Of a stretch of 43,969 bases of DNA, positions 24,826-33,037 are shown piece after piece (positions within the stretch are counted from its first letter, which is position 1; each line of letters opens with the position of its first letter). The position numbers were made by a program, and so were the translations under genes. The notes beneath the pieces are model-generated. The model was not told the DNA's origin. It ran no database searches and saw nothing but the letters and a program-made list of their open reading frames with translations. Source of the DNA: CAG-552 sp964516925 (lineage in GTDB: Bacteria; Bacillota; Clostridia; Christensenellales; Pumilibacteraceae); the NCBI GenBank assembly GCA_964516925.1, contig CAZEXL010000013.1:1-43969 (forward strand). The letters are read 5' to 3'.

Positions 24826-24854
24826 TTGACAAATTGTTTGTTATTCCTTATAAT
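24826..24854 (+). promoter_or_regulatory. rpmF promoter
   Basis: TTGACA at 24826-24831, a 17-bp spacer, then TATAAT at 24849-24854. A full consensus, as expected for a ribosomal protein gene. Confidence 0.92.
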
Positions 24855-24899
24855 TATAAGGCTTATTAAGAGTATTGATTATCATAGGAGGTGCGTGTT

Positions 24900-25091
24900 A
24901 TGGCAGTACCAAAGCATAAAACATCTAAACAAAGAACAAGAACGAGAAAAGCTAATTGGAAAATCAGCAAGCCGACTTTGGCAGCTTGCCCTAAGTGCGG
25001 CGAACTTAAGACTCCGCACAGAGCTTGCGGTCATTGCGGTTATTATAATGATGAATCTGTTATTCAGATCAAACAAGACAAAGAGGACTAA
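24900..25091 (+). CDS. rpmF: 50S ribosomal protein L32
   Basis: Small large-subunit ribosomal protein, 63 residues. It starts MAVPKHKTSKQRTRTRKANW, the typical L32 N terminus, and carries the zinc-binding cysteines C30, C33, C43 and C46. The ATG at 24900 follows AGGAGGTG (24886-24893); an ATG nine bases earlier lies inside that binding site and is rejected. The yceD gene that usually precedes rpmF is absent. rpmF heads the group that continues with plsX and rnc. Confidence 0.97.
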   Translation: MAVPKHKTSKQRTRTRKANWKISKPTLAACPKCGELKTPHRACGHCGYYNDESVIQIKQDKED

Positions 25092-25104
25092 TTTCTCAAA
25101 CGCT

Positions 25105-25137
25105 TTGCCCCGGGTGATAATCTGGGGCAATTATTTT
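25105..25137 (+). terminator. Terminator-like hairpin between rpmF and plsX
   Basis: TTGCCCCGG at 25105-25113 pairs with 25122-25130 (one G-T pair), followed by TTATTTTA. It may partly end transcription after rpmF, giving more L32 mRNA than plsX mRNA. Confidence 0.65.
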
Positions 25138-25171
25138 AGATTGGCAAAATTATTTTAACAGGAGTGTATAT

Positions 25172-26200
25172 ATGAAAATTGTCATTGACACCGCAGCTTG
25201 TGACAATCCCGAAGAAGTTGTTCGAGGATGTGCGCTTGCTCTTCAAGAAAATAAAGATACGGAGCTCATTCTAACTGGCAACGTAGAACTGATTAATAAA
25301 ACTCTGTCGGAATATAATCTTGATCATAACCGTTTTGAAATAGTAGATGCAAAAGAAGTTATTACAAACGATGACGTTCCTACGGTTGCAATAAGGCGAA
25401 AAACCGAATCTTCGTTAGTTAAAGCTTTTGATATTTTAAAACGCAATGATGTGATTGGTATGGTTTCGGCCGGTAGCACCGGCGCCGTGCTTTCAGGCGC
25501 AATTTTTAGATTAGGAAGAATTCGCGGAATACATCGTCCTGCTTTAGCGCCGATTTTGCCGACGTTGATTGAAGGCAAAAACGTTTGTTTAATTGACTGC
25601 GGCGCAAACGTCGATTGCAGACCGGAGTATCTGGTTGAATTTGCATTAATGGGCGTTAGCTATATGAGATCCGTATATGGTATAAAAGAACCTCGAGTAG
25701 GCTTGGTTTCTAACGGCGTAGAAGATAAAAAGGGTAACGAGTTAGTAAAAGAAACGTTTTTACGCCTCAAACAGCTTCCTATAAATTTTGTAGGAAATAT
25801 GGAAGCTCGTGAAGCTCTAAGCGGTAATTTTGACGTTCTTGTATGTGATGGTTTTATAGGCAATGTATTGCTAAAATCAATAGAGGGTGCCGGGAAAATG
25901 GTTATGAAATTAATGAAGAATTCTATTATGTCCAGTACTTCTGCAAAATTCGGCGCATTGTTTATGAAAAAAACATTTAACGACATTAAAAACAAAATGG
26001 ACTATCAAGAAAAAGGCGGAGCCCCGTTGCTTGGAGTAGAAAAAATTATAGTAAAAGCACACGGCGCGTCAAATAGTTCTGCAATTATGGCGTCAATTAA
26101 TCAAGTAAAAAAAATGCATAGCGGCAACCTAATTCAAAATATTAAAGACGGAGTTGCTTCGCTTAATAACATAACTACAGTAAATAATGCAAACGAGTAA
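25172..26200 (+). CDS. plsX: Phosphate acyltransferase PlsX
   Basis: Transfers acyl groups from acyl-ACP to phosphate, making acyl-phosphate for phosphatidic acid synthesis; a peripheral membrane enzyme. 342 residues with the family motifs VSAGSTGAVLSGAIFRLGRI, RPALAPILPT, DCGANVDCRPEYLV and VCDGFIGNVLLKSIEG. The N terminus reads IDTAACDNPEEVV where the family usually has DAMGGDNAP. The ATG follows AGGAG. Its end overlaps rnc by 14 bp; the acpP gene often found between plsX and rnc is missing here. Confidence 0.94.
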   Translation: MKIVIDTAACDNPEEVVRGCALALQENKDTELILTGNVELINKTLSEYNLDHNRFEIVDAKEVITNDDVPTVAIRRKTESSLVKAFDILKRNDVIGMVSAGSTGAVLSGAIFRLGRIRGIHRPALAPILPTLIEGKNVCLIDCGANVDCRPEYLVEFALMGVSYMRSVYGIKEPRVGLVSNGVEDKKGNELVKETFLRLKQLPINFVGNMEAREALSGNFDVLVCDGFIGNVLLKSIEGAGKMVMKLMKNSIMSSTSAKFGALFMKKTFNDIKNKMDYQEKGGAPLLGVEKIIVKAHGASNSSAIMASINQVKKMHSGNLIQNIKDGVASLNNITTVNNANE

Positions 26201-26840
26201 TATTGAGACAATAATTAATTATACGTTTAAAGATAAGTCTTTACTTGAAACGGCATTTACGCATTCATCATATTCAAATGAACATTACGTTGAAAACAAC
26301 GAACGCCTTGAATTTTTAGGCGATAGCATACTAAATTTTGTTATTGCCGAGTTGTTATACTTCAGCGCAAAAGACGACGAGGGCACCATGACTACTAATA
26401 GGGCATCGATTGTATCACGAGAGCCGCTTGCCGCGGTAATTGAAAATTTAGGCTTGCTTAAGTATCTAAAAACGGGCGATGGCTTTTATAATTCAAAGTA
26501 TTGGTCCACAAAATTTAAATCAAATCTTTTTGAGGCTGTTTTAGGTGCTATTTATATCGACGGCGGAATGGAAAGTGCGAAAAGATTTGTATATAATTTT
26601 TTAGGAAGAGATATTGCAAAAACGACACATATCGACTACAAATCGCGTCTTTATGAATATAAGCAAGCTAAATACAACGATCTTGATTTAGAATTTAAAA
26701 CTTCTGATTATATAGACGGAGGTTTTGTATCAAACGTTTATCTTGGTGGCGAATTGATAGGAGCGGGAACGGGGAGAAAGAAAAAACTCGCCGAACGTAA
26801 TGCTGCCGAAAACGCATTAAAAAAGTTAAAAATTTTATAA
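26187..26840 (+). CDS. rnc: Ribonuclease III
   Basis: Double-strand-specific endoribonuclease for rRNA and mRNA processing. The catalytic signature ERLEFLGDSI spans residues 39-48, and the second acidic site is in FEAVLGAIYIDGG. A C-terminal dsRNA-binding domain ends with the GAGTGRKKKLAERNAAENAL motif. 217 residues, family length. It overlaps plsX by 14 bp, so the two are probably translationally coupled. Type II CRISPR systems use host RNase III to process crRNA, so this enzyme may also serve the array at the left of the window (inference). Confidence 0.96.
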   Translation: MQTSNIETIINYTFKDKSLLETAFTHSSYSNEHYVENNERLEFLGDSILNFVIAELLYFSAKDDEGTMTTNRASIVSREPLAAVIENLGLLKYLKTGDGFYNSKYWSTKFKSNLFEAVLGAIYIDGGMESAKRFVYNFLGRDIAKTTHIDYKSRLYEYKQAKYNDLDLEFKTSDYIDGGFVSNVYLGGELIGAGTGRKKKLAERNAAENALKKLKIL

Positions 26841-26846
26841 TCATTT

Positions 26847-26926
26847 GCAACACGTGTTGCCTTGCATAACCATATGTTGCTCCTTATATTGATTTAAGGC
26901 TGCTTGTAAAAGCAATAAAACAAGGA
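26847..26926 (+). promoter_or_regulatory. Structured leader before the VUT transporter gene
   Basis: A perfect 14-bp palindrome GCAACACGTGTTGC (26847-26860) is followed by a second TGTTGC (26875-26880) that can replace its right arm. CCTTG (26860-26864) and TCCTT (26881-26885) are each complementary to the ribosome binding site CAAGGA (26921-26926). A small hairpin TGCTTGTAAAAGCA sits at 26901-26914. Competing pairings that can hide the binding site suggest a translational switch. I did not recognise a known preQ1 riboswitch consensus. Confidence 0.4.
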
Positions 26927-26934
26927 ATTTTATA

Positions 26935-27669
26935 GTGAAAAAAATTAAAGAAAAATTTTATGAATTTAGGCTGTTATTAAAAAACATTCCATCTGTTGTA
27001 ACGGTAATTTTTGTCGTAGCCGTTCTTCTTATGAATTTGTTTGCAAATAAAAGTATTGACATTAACGTTGATTGGCTTGCACTTGATTGCGGAATATTCG
27101 TTTCCTGGATTGTTTTTTTGTGTATGGACGTACTAACAAAACATTTCGGGCCTAAAGCGGCGACTCAAATGTCTTTTTTCGCTATATTTTTAAATCTATT
27201 TGTAAGCTTATTACTTTTTTTAATTAGTAAAGTTCCGGGTAATTGGGGGCAGTTTTATCAATTAGGCGAAAATGATTTAACAAACATCGCCTTAAACGGC
27301 ACGTTTGCATCGTCATGGTATGTCGTTTTTGGTAGCGCCGTTGCATTAGCATTTTCGTCGATTTTAAATAATTCAATAAATTTTGCTATCGGAAAAGCAC
27401 TTAAAAAAGACTGTTTTTTTACTTTTATTTTGCGCGCTTATGTTTCAACCGCAATCAGCCAATTTGCAGATAATTTTATTTTTGCATTTATAGTCAGTCA
27501 TTTTTTCTTTGATTGGACGATTTTACAATGTATTACTTGCGCAGTGACGGGAATGATTGCAGAATTGGTGTTTGAAGCGATATTTTCCCCGCTTGGTTTT
27601 TACATTTGCAAAAAATGGGTGAGCGCTAACGTAGGAAAAGAATATTTTAATTTAAGGGGACGACTATGA
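26935..27669 (+). CDS. VUT family transporter (YhhQ/queuosine-precursor type)
   Basis: Integral membrane protein, 244 residues, about six helices, of the VUT/YhhQ family, whose studied members import queuosine precursors (preQ0/preQ1). Family landmarks are DVLTKHFGPKAA (usually D-x-[LV]-T-E-x-[YF]-G) and SQFADNFIFAFIV (usually S-Q-x-x-D-[TN]). The usual Glu of the first motif is Lys here, so the substrate may differ. The start is GTG at 26935 behind AAGGA (26922-26926). It follows rnc by 94 bp containing a structured leader and overlaps the next gene by four bases. No queuosine synthesis gene is in the window. Confidence 0.82.
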   Translation: MKKIKEKFYEFRLLLKNIPSVVTVIFVVAVLLMNLFANKSIDINVDWLALDCGIFVSWIVFLCMDVLTKHFGPKAATQMSFFAIFLNLFVSLLLFLISKVPGNWGQFYQLGENDLTNIALNGTFASSWYVVFGSAVALAFSSILNNSINFAIGKALKKDCFFTFILRAYVSTAISQFADNFIFAFIVSHFFFDWTILQCITCAVTGMIAELVFEAIFSPLGFYICKKWVSANVGKEYFNLRGRL

Positions 27670-28313
27670 ATGTTTTGATTACAGGTTCAAGTTTTGGCAT
27701 AGGGCAATGCGCCGCATTAAAGTTTTTAAATTCAAGTCACAACGTAATTGGTTTCGATATTGCAGACCAAACTATTTTCTTGCCGAATTATAGACATTTT
27801 AAAGTTGACATAACTTCAGACGAATTACCGGATTTAAAAGACGTTAATATTATCGTTAACAATGCAGGCGTTCAGGACTCCGGAAAAGATATTGAAATTA
27901 ATCTTAAAGGAACTATAAATATAACCGAAAAATACGCCTTTACATCTCAAATTAAAAGCGTGGTCTTCGTAGCTTCTGCAAGCGCAGATACAGGTTCTGA
28001 ATTCCCGGAATATGTCGCAAGCAAAGGCGGAATCGTTTCTTATATGAAAAACGTAGCCTTACGAATAGCTAAATACGGCGCTACCAGCAACAGTATTTCG
28101 CCGGGAGGCGTGCTTACAGATTTAAATAAACATATTATACAGGATCCTAAACTTTGGCAGCTGGTTATGGATGAGACTCCATTACGTAAATGGGCAACTT
28201 CGGAAGAAATTGCCGAATGGATATATTTTGTTGCCGTTGTAAATAAATCTATGACGGCAAAAGATCTTTTGATTGATAACGGTGAAAGTGCAAAAGCTAA
28301 TTTTATTTGGTGA
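27666..28313 (+). CDS. Short-chain dehydrogenase/reductase
   Basis: NAD(P)-dependent oxidoreductase of the classical SDR fold, 215 residues, slightly short for the class. Cofactor motif TGSSFGIG (residues 6-13), structural NNAG near residue 61, a catalytic Ser in VASASAD, and YVASK near residue 117 supplying Tyr and Lys. The C-terminal ISPGGVLTDL and the end LLIDNGESA are typical. Substrate unknown. It overlaps the VUT transporter gene by four bases (ATGA), so the two are cotranscribed and may share a pathway, though nothing in the sequence names it. Confidence 0.88.
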   Translation: MNVLITGSSFGIGQCAALKFLNSSHNVIGFDIADQTIFLPNYRHFKVDITSDELPDLKDVNIIVNNAGVQDSGKDIEINLKGTINITEKYAFTSQIKSVVFVASASADTGSEFPEYVASKGGIVSYMKNVALRIAKYGATSNSISPGGVLTDLNKHIIQDPKLWQLVMDETPLRKWATSEEIAEWIYFVAVVNKSMTAKDLLIDNGESAKANFIW

Positions 28314-28372
28314 TTCCATTGCTCAATTATCAAAATTCGACCGTGTAATTTATACTTCTCCATATAAATTAA

Positions 28373-28401
28373 TTGCTTTTTTTTACTATAAATGATATAA
28401 T
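28373..28401 (+). promoter_or_regulatory. smc promoter
   Basis: TTGCTT at 28373-28378, a 17-bp spacer, then TATAAT at 28396-28401, 31 bp before the smc start. Confidence 0.75.
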
Positions 28402-28431
28402 ATCTACAGCTCTTTTTATGAGGTTATAAAG

Positions 28432-31400
28432 TTGAAATTCAAAAAAATAGAAGTATATGGTTTTAAATCTTTTGCAGATAAGCTTTCTGTAGAATTTGGC
28501 GATGGTATTACTGCTATCGTAGGTCCCAACGGTTGCGGAAAGAGCAATGTTGCGGATTCGATTCGTTGGGTTCTGGGCGAACAATCTGCAAAACTTTTGC
28601 GTGGTACAAACATGCAAGACGTAATATTTAAGGGTACTGAAAAGCGTAAATCCATGTCGTTTTGCGAAGTTGCCCTTTACTTTGATAATACCGACAAATT
28701 GTTCCCGTCGCTTGAATTTAATGAAGTCGTTTTATCGCGTAAGTTATATCGTTCAGGCGAAAGCCAGTACCTTATAAACGGTACGCCTTGTCGCCTTAAA
28801 GATATAACCGATCTTTTGCGTGATGGCGGAATGGGTAGAGAAGGATATAGCATAATAGGACAAGGTCGTATAGACGAGTTACTTTCCGCTAAACCTGAAG
28901 ACCGTCGCGCTATTTTTGAAGAAGCTGCCGGGATATCAAAATTTAAAGCTCGTAAAATCGAATCCGAACGTAAACTTGTTCGTACTCGCGATAATATGAG
29001 CCGCGTAAACGATATTTTGCAAGAAAAAGGTCGTCAACTTGAACCTCTTACAAAACAAGCCGAAACCGCGCAAAAGTATTTGAATTTACGAGATCAATTG
29101 CGTTACAATGAAATTAACGCTTACATTTATCAATACGACACCGCAAATCAAGCCAAAGAGGCAATTAACAATCGTCTTAACGGAGTCATCGAAGAACTTG
29201 AACTTCGTCAAAAAGAATTTGACGAGTTGCTTTCGGATTATCGTAAAACTCTTGACAGCCGTGAATTTATTGATAAAGACATAGAATCATTACGTGAACA
29301 ATTAGTCACGCTTTCTGTAGGAATAGCAAATCAAGCTGGGGAAATACGTTTCCTTAATCAACAACTTGCGCATCTTACGGAGAATACGTCTGCACTAAAA
29401 GATGAAAATGCTAAACTTAAAATTTTGCATTCCGAAAATTTAAAGTCCGTAGAAAACAATCAAATTATTTTAGAAAAGCTTAATTCCGAAATTAAAGTTC
29501 TTAACGGCGACTATGAAGAAAAAAACAACAAATATCTTGAAGTTTCAGATGAACTTACCGCCAATGCGGAAGAAGTGGATTCGGCGCGACGTGAAGAACT
29601 TGATGCAATAGAAAAATTATCCGATATTAAAGCTAATATGTCACGCTATATTGCAGAACGTGAAGCTTTAAACGAACGTGTAGTCGAATTTGGACAAAGA
29701 ATAATTGCCTATAAAACAAAAATCAAAGAACTTGAACCTAAAGCTGCCGAATTAGAAGCTATAACTACTGATATAAAAAATCAACGAATTTCTTCTACCG
29801 AAAAAATTGAAAAACTTTATACGTCAAATAACGAACTTTTATTCCGTATAAATGAATTATCGTCCGAAATCGATAAACTCAGCAACGTTTTTCATACAAA
29901 GAACGGACAGTATAAAATTTTGCGCGACATGAAAGAATCCTACGACGCTTATAACAACAGCGTTAAAAATCTTCTCATAGACGCCAAGCAAAACAAAGAC
30001 GTGTCGTCGCGTATAGAAGGTGTAGTTGCCGAACTAATTACCGTTCAACCTAAGTTTGAAACGGCGATTGAAATGGCGCTGGGTGCGGCAGTCCAAAATA
30101 TTGTCGTTCGTACTGAAGACGATGCTAAATACTTAGTTGAACATTTAAAACGAACGAAACACGGCAGAGTAACGTTCCTGCCTATAAATGCCGTAAAACC
30201 TCGCGATATCGATGACAAGTATACTTCGTTCCTTAACGTTGAAGGCTGTTACGGAAAGGCTAGCGACGTAATCAAATACGATCAAAAGTATTCTCGCGTA
30301 ATGGAAAGTTTGCTCGGGGCTACTGTAATAACCGAAAACATGGATGTTGCAATTAAGCTTAGCAAATCGTGCGGTTATTCGTTCAGAGTCGTTACTTTGG
30401 ACGGCGATATTATTAATCCTCAAGGTTCTATAACAGGCGGAAGTAGAACAGGCGATAGGAATATTACGAATATTTTCACTTACGAGCGTGAGTTAAAAGA
30501 ACTTACTTCGCAAGTAAAAGAAATAGACAACCGCTTAAAATCTTTTGATTCAGAGCGTTGCTCGCTTACAGCCAATCAAAAAAACGTTGACTCCGAAATT
30601 AAATTACTTCGTGACGTTATTCATCGTTGTGAAATCGAAGAAGCTTCTAAGACGGAAAATTTAACGGCTATTAACGTTGAACTTGAACAAGCACAAAAAG
30701 ACTTAATTGCTGTAGAATATCAATATCAGCGCGATTATTCTAGAGTCGAAGAAATAACGAACTCTATAAACAGCGTTGAAAAGCTTGAAGAGATAATAAG
30801 AACGAAACGTGCCGAAGCTAGCGAATTAAACGAATCTAAGCAAAAATATATTGACGAATTACGCGCACGACGTGATACGCTTCGCGAAGAGGTTACTCGG
30901 CTTTTGATAAAAATCAATTCGCACAAATCGAATATTGACTCGTTAACAAGTGGAATAGAGCGAATTAAGTCCGAAATTAAAAATCAATTGGAAAAAATTG
31001 AATTAAATTCGGTTCAAATCGCCGCCAACGAGTCAGAGAAAAAATCTATAGACATTAAGCTTAGCGCATTAACTTCTCAAACGGGCGAAAGCGATACAGA
31101 AAAAGTTAAAGTCGTAAAAAACAAACTCGCCGAACTTAACGAATATAAAAAGAATATCGTTAATGAAATCGATTCTATTGATAAAAAGCGAACAGACTAC
31201 AATAGCTTAATCCAATCGCTTAACGAAAGAAAGCTTTCGGAAGAATATCAACTTCAAAAAGTCGATTCCGATATCGAAATAATGGAAAATAACGTTCGCG
31301 AACAGTACGAGCTTGATTATCAAGGCTGCCTTGCGTTTAAAGCCGACAACTTTAATATTACCGAAGGCACTACGGCAATTAATAAACTTAAACGTCAAAT

Positions 31401-32043
31401 AGCTGCTCTTGGGAATATTAATATCGATGCAATCGAACAGTGCAAAGTAGTTTATGAGGAATATCATAATCTTGACGAGCAACGCCAGGATCTTGAAAAA
31501 GCAGAAGCCGACCTTGTCAAAATAATAAATGATTTGTCTGCGGATATGATTAATATTTTCTCTAAACAATTTGAACAAATCCGACAGAATTTTATTAAAA
31601 TATTTAAAGAACTTTTTGACGGAGGCAATGCGGATTTAATTCTTCTTGAAAGCGAAGATCCGCTTGCAGCCGGTGTTGAAATCGTTGCTCAACCGCCTCA
31701 GAAGAAATTACAAAGCATTTCGTTACTGTCCGGCGGCGAAAGGGCGCTTACAGCAATTGCAATTTTGTTTGCTATTTTGCGTTTAAAACCTATGCCTTTT
31801 TGTGTTTTGGACGAAATAGAAGCTGCTCTTGATGATGCAAATGCATCGAGATTTGCGCAATATCTTCGCAGATTCTCCGAGGAGACGCAGTTTATTGTTA
31901 TTACGCACCGTAAGCCGACTATGGAACTTTCGGACAATCTTTACGGCGTAACTATGGAAGAGCGCGGTGTAAGTAAAATTGTATCTGTAAAACTAAGCGA
32001 AGCTGTAAAACAAGCAACTAAGGCAGACACAATAGGAGCTTAG
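28432..32043 (+). CDS. smc: Chromosome partition protein Smc
   Basis: ATPase of the SMC condensin complex, which organises and segregates the chromosome with ScpA and ScpB. The 1203-residue protein has Walker A GPNGCGKSNV at 32-41, two long coiled-coil arms, a flexible hinge at the centre (about 500-670, with GRVTFLPI and ITGGSRTGDRN), and a C-terminal ATPase half with LSGGERALTA and Walker B VLDEIEAALDD. TTG at 28432 is chosen because GAGG (28420-28423) lies eight bases before it. One base separates it from ftsY, a usual partner in Bacillota. Confidence 0.98.
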   Translation: MKFKKIEVYGFKSFADKLSVEFGDGITAIVGPNGCGKSNVADSIRWVLGEQSAKLLRGTNMQDVIFKGTEKRKSMSFCEVALYFDNTDKLFPSLEFNEVVLSRKLYRSGESQYLINGTPCRLKDITDLLRDGGMGREGYSIIGQGRIDELLSAKPEDRRAIFEEAAGISKFKARKIESERKLVRTRDNMSRVNDILQEKGRQLEPLTKQAETAQKYLNLRDQLRYNEINAYIYQYDTANQAKEAINNRLNGVIEELELRQKEFDELLSDYRKTLDSREFIDKDIESLREQLVTLSVGIANQAGEIRFLNQQLAHLTENTSALKDENAKLKILHSENLKSVENNQIILEKLNSEIKVLNGDYEEKNNKYLEVSDELTANAEEVDSARREELDAIEKLSDIKANMSRYIAEREALNERVVEFGQRIIAYKTKIKELEPKAAELEAITTDIKNQRISSTEKIEKLYTSNNELLFRINELSSEIDKLSNVFHTKNGQYKILRDMKESYDAYNNSVKNLLIDAKQNKDVSSRIEGVVAELITVQPKFETAIEMALGAAVQNIVVRTEDDAKYLVEHLKRTKHGRVTFLPINAVKPRDIDDKYTSFLNVEGCYGKASDVIKYDQKYSRVMESLLGATVITENMDVAIKLSKSCGYSFRVVTLDGDIINPQGSITGGSRTGDRNITNIFTYERELKELTSQVKEIDNRLKSFDSERCSLTANQKNVDSEIKLLRDVIHRCEIEEASKTENLTAINVELEQAQKDLIAVEYQYQRDYSRVEEITNSINSVEKLEEIIRTKRAEASELNESKQKYIDELRARRDTLREEVTRLLIKINSHKSNIDSLTSGIERIKSEIKNQLEKIELNSVQIAANESEKKSIDIKLSALTSQTGESDTEKVKVVKNKLAELNEYKKNIVNEIDSIDKKRTDYNSLIQSLNERKLSEEYQLQKVDSDIEIMENNVREQYELDYQGCLAFKADNFNITEGTTAINKLKRQIAALGNINIDAIEQCKVVYEEYHNLDEQRQDLEKAEADLVKIINDLSADMINIFSKQFEQIRQNFIKIFKELFDGGNADLILLESEDPLAAGVEIVAQPPQKKLQSISLLSGGERALTAIAILFAILRLKPMPFCVLDEIEAALDDANASRFAQYLRRFSEETQFIVITHRKPTMELSDNLYGVTMEERGVSKIVSVKLSEAVKQATKADTIGA

Positions 32044-32044
32044 C

Positions 32045-32956
32045 ATGGGACTTTTTAGCAAAATCAAAGAAGGTTTAAAGAAAACAAAAGATAAAATCTC
32101 ATATGCGTTAAATAAACTGTTTACAGGTGGCGCACTTAACGACGAATTTTATGACGAGCTTGAAGAAATTTTGATCTCTGCCGACGTTGGTATCGAAACT
32201 ACAGACGAAATACTCGAACGCTTGCGTAGCGTTGTTGATAAAAAATTGATTCGTACTCGTGCTGACGTTCGTAATGAGCTTAAGGCAATATTACAAGAAA
32301 TTTTAGACGAAAACGAAAAACCGCAATATGAATATCCGCTTGTAATAATGGTCGCCGGAGTAAACGGAGTAGGTAAGACCACTGCAATCGGAAAACTTGC
32401 GCATAAATTTAAATCTATGGGCAAGTCCGTTACGTTAGCCGCTGCCGACACTTTTAGAGCCGCCGCATCCGATCAATTATCAATTTGGGCCGAAAGAGCG
32501 GGCGTACGCATAATTAAGCATGAAGAAGGCGCCGATCCTGCCGCCGTAGTTTATGACGCTATTGCCAGTGTAAAAAGTAAAAACGTTGACGTTTTACTTA
32601 TCGATACTGCTGGAAGGTTGCACAATAAAAAGAACTTAATGAGCGAGCTCAACAAGATTATGCGTGTCATAGATAGGGAGTTTCCCGATTCTATGCGTTT
32701 AAATTATATCGTTTTAGATGCGACTACAGGTCAAAACGCAATCTCTCAAGTTGACGTTTTCGATGAGATAATCGATATAGACGGTATAATTCTTACAAAG
32801 CTTGACGGCACGGCAAAGGGAGGCGTCGTTCTTTCTATTGCAGGTCAACTTGCCGTTCCGGTTGTTTACATCGGTGTCGGAGAAGGTATTGATGATTTAG
32901 AAGACTTTGATACAGAATCTTTTATCGACGCTTTATTTGACGAACAAGAAGATTAA
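32045..32956 (+). CDS. ftsY: Signal recognition particle receptor FtsY
   Basis: SRP receptor GTPase that delivers SRP-bound ribosomes to the Sec translocon. 303 residues: a short N-terminal helix that can bind membrane (MGLFSKIKEGLKKTKDK), the N domain, then the G domain with GVNGVGKTT, DTFRAAASDQL, DTAGRLHNK and TKLDGTAKGG. The long acidic A domain of the E. coli protein is absent, normal for Gram-positives. ATG at 32045 follows AGGAG in the end of smc. A terminator follows, shared with convergent rqcH. Confidence 0.97.
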   Translation: MGLFSKIKEGLKKTKDKISYALNKLFTGGALNDEFYDELEEILISADVGIETTDEILERLRSVVDKKLIRTRADVRNELKAILQEILDENEKPQYEYPLVIMVAGVNGVGKTTAIGKLAHKFKSMGKSVTLAAADTFRAAASDQLSIWAERAGVRIIKHEEGADPAAVVYDAIASVKSKNVDVLLIDTAGRLHNKKNLMSELNKIMRVIDREFPDSMRLNYIVLDATTGQNAISQVDVFDEIIDIDGIILTKLDGTAKGGVVLSIAGQLAVPVVYIGVGEGIDDLEDFDTESFIDALFDEQED

Positions 32957-33000
32957 CATACTATCTTAATAAATATACTAATTTACAATAACCAATTCGT

Positions 33001-33031
33001 AAAAAGGCTATCGAACACGATAGCCTTTTTT
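33001..33031. terminator. Bidirectional terminator between ftsY and rqcH
   Basis: A perfect stem AAAAAGGCTATCG (33001-33013) with 33018-33030 and a 4-nt loop, flanked by A and T runs on the two strands. Confidence 0.93.
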
Positions 33032-33037
33032 ATTAGA

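Noticed and set aside
26847..26934. Assignment of the VUT leader to a named preQ1 riboswitch class
   Set aside because: The conserved bases of the classes I know are not evident; only the possibility of a switch is reported.
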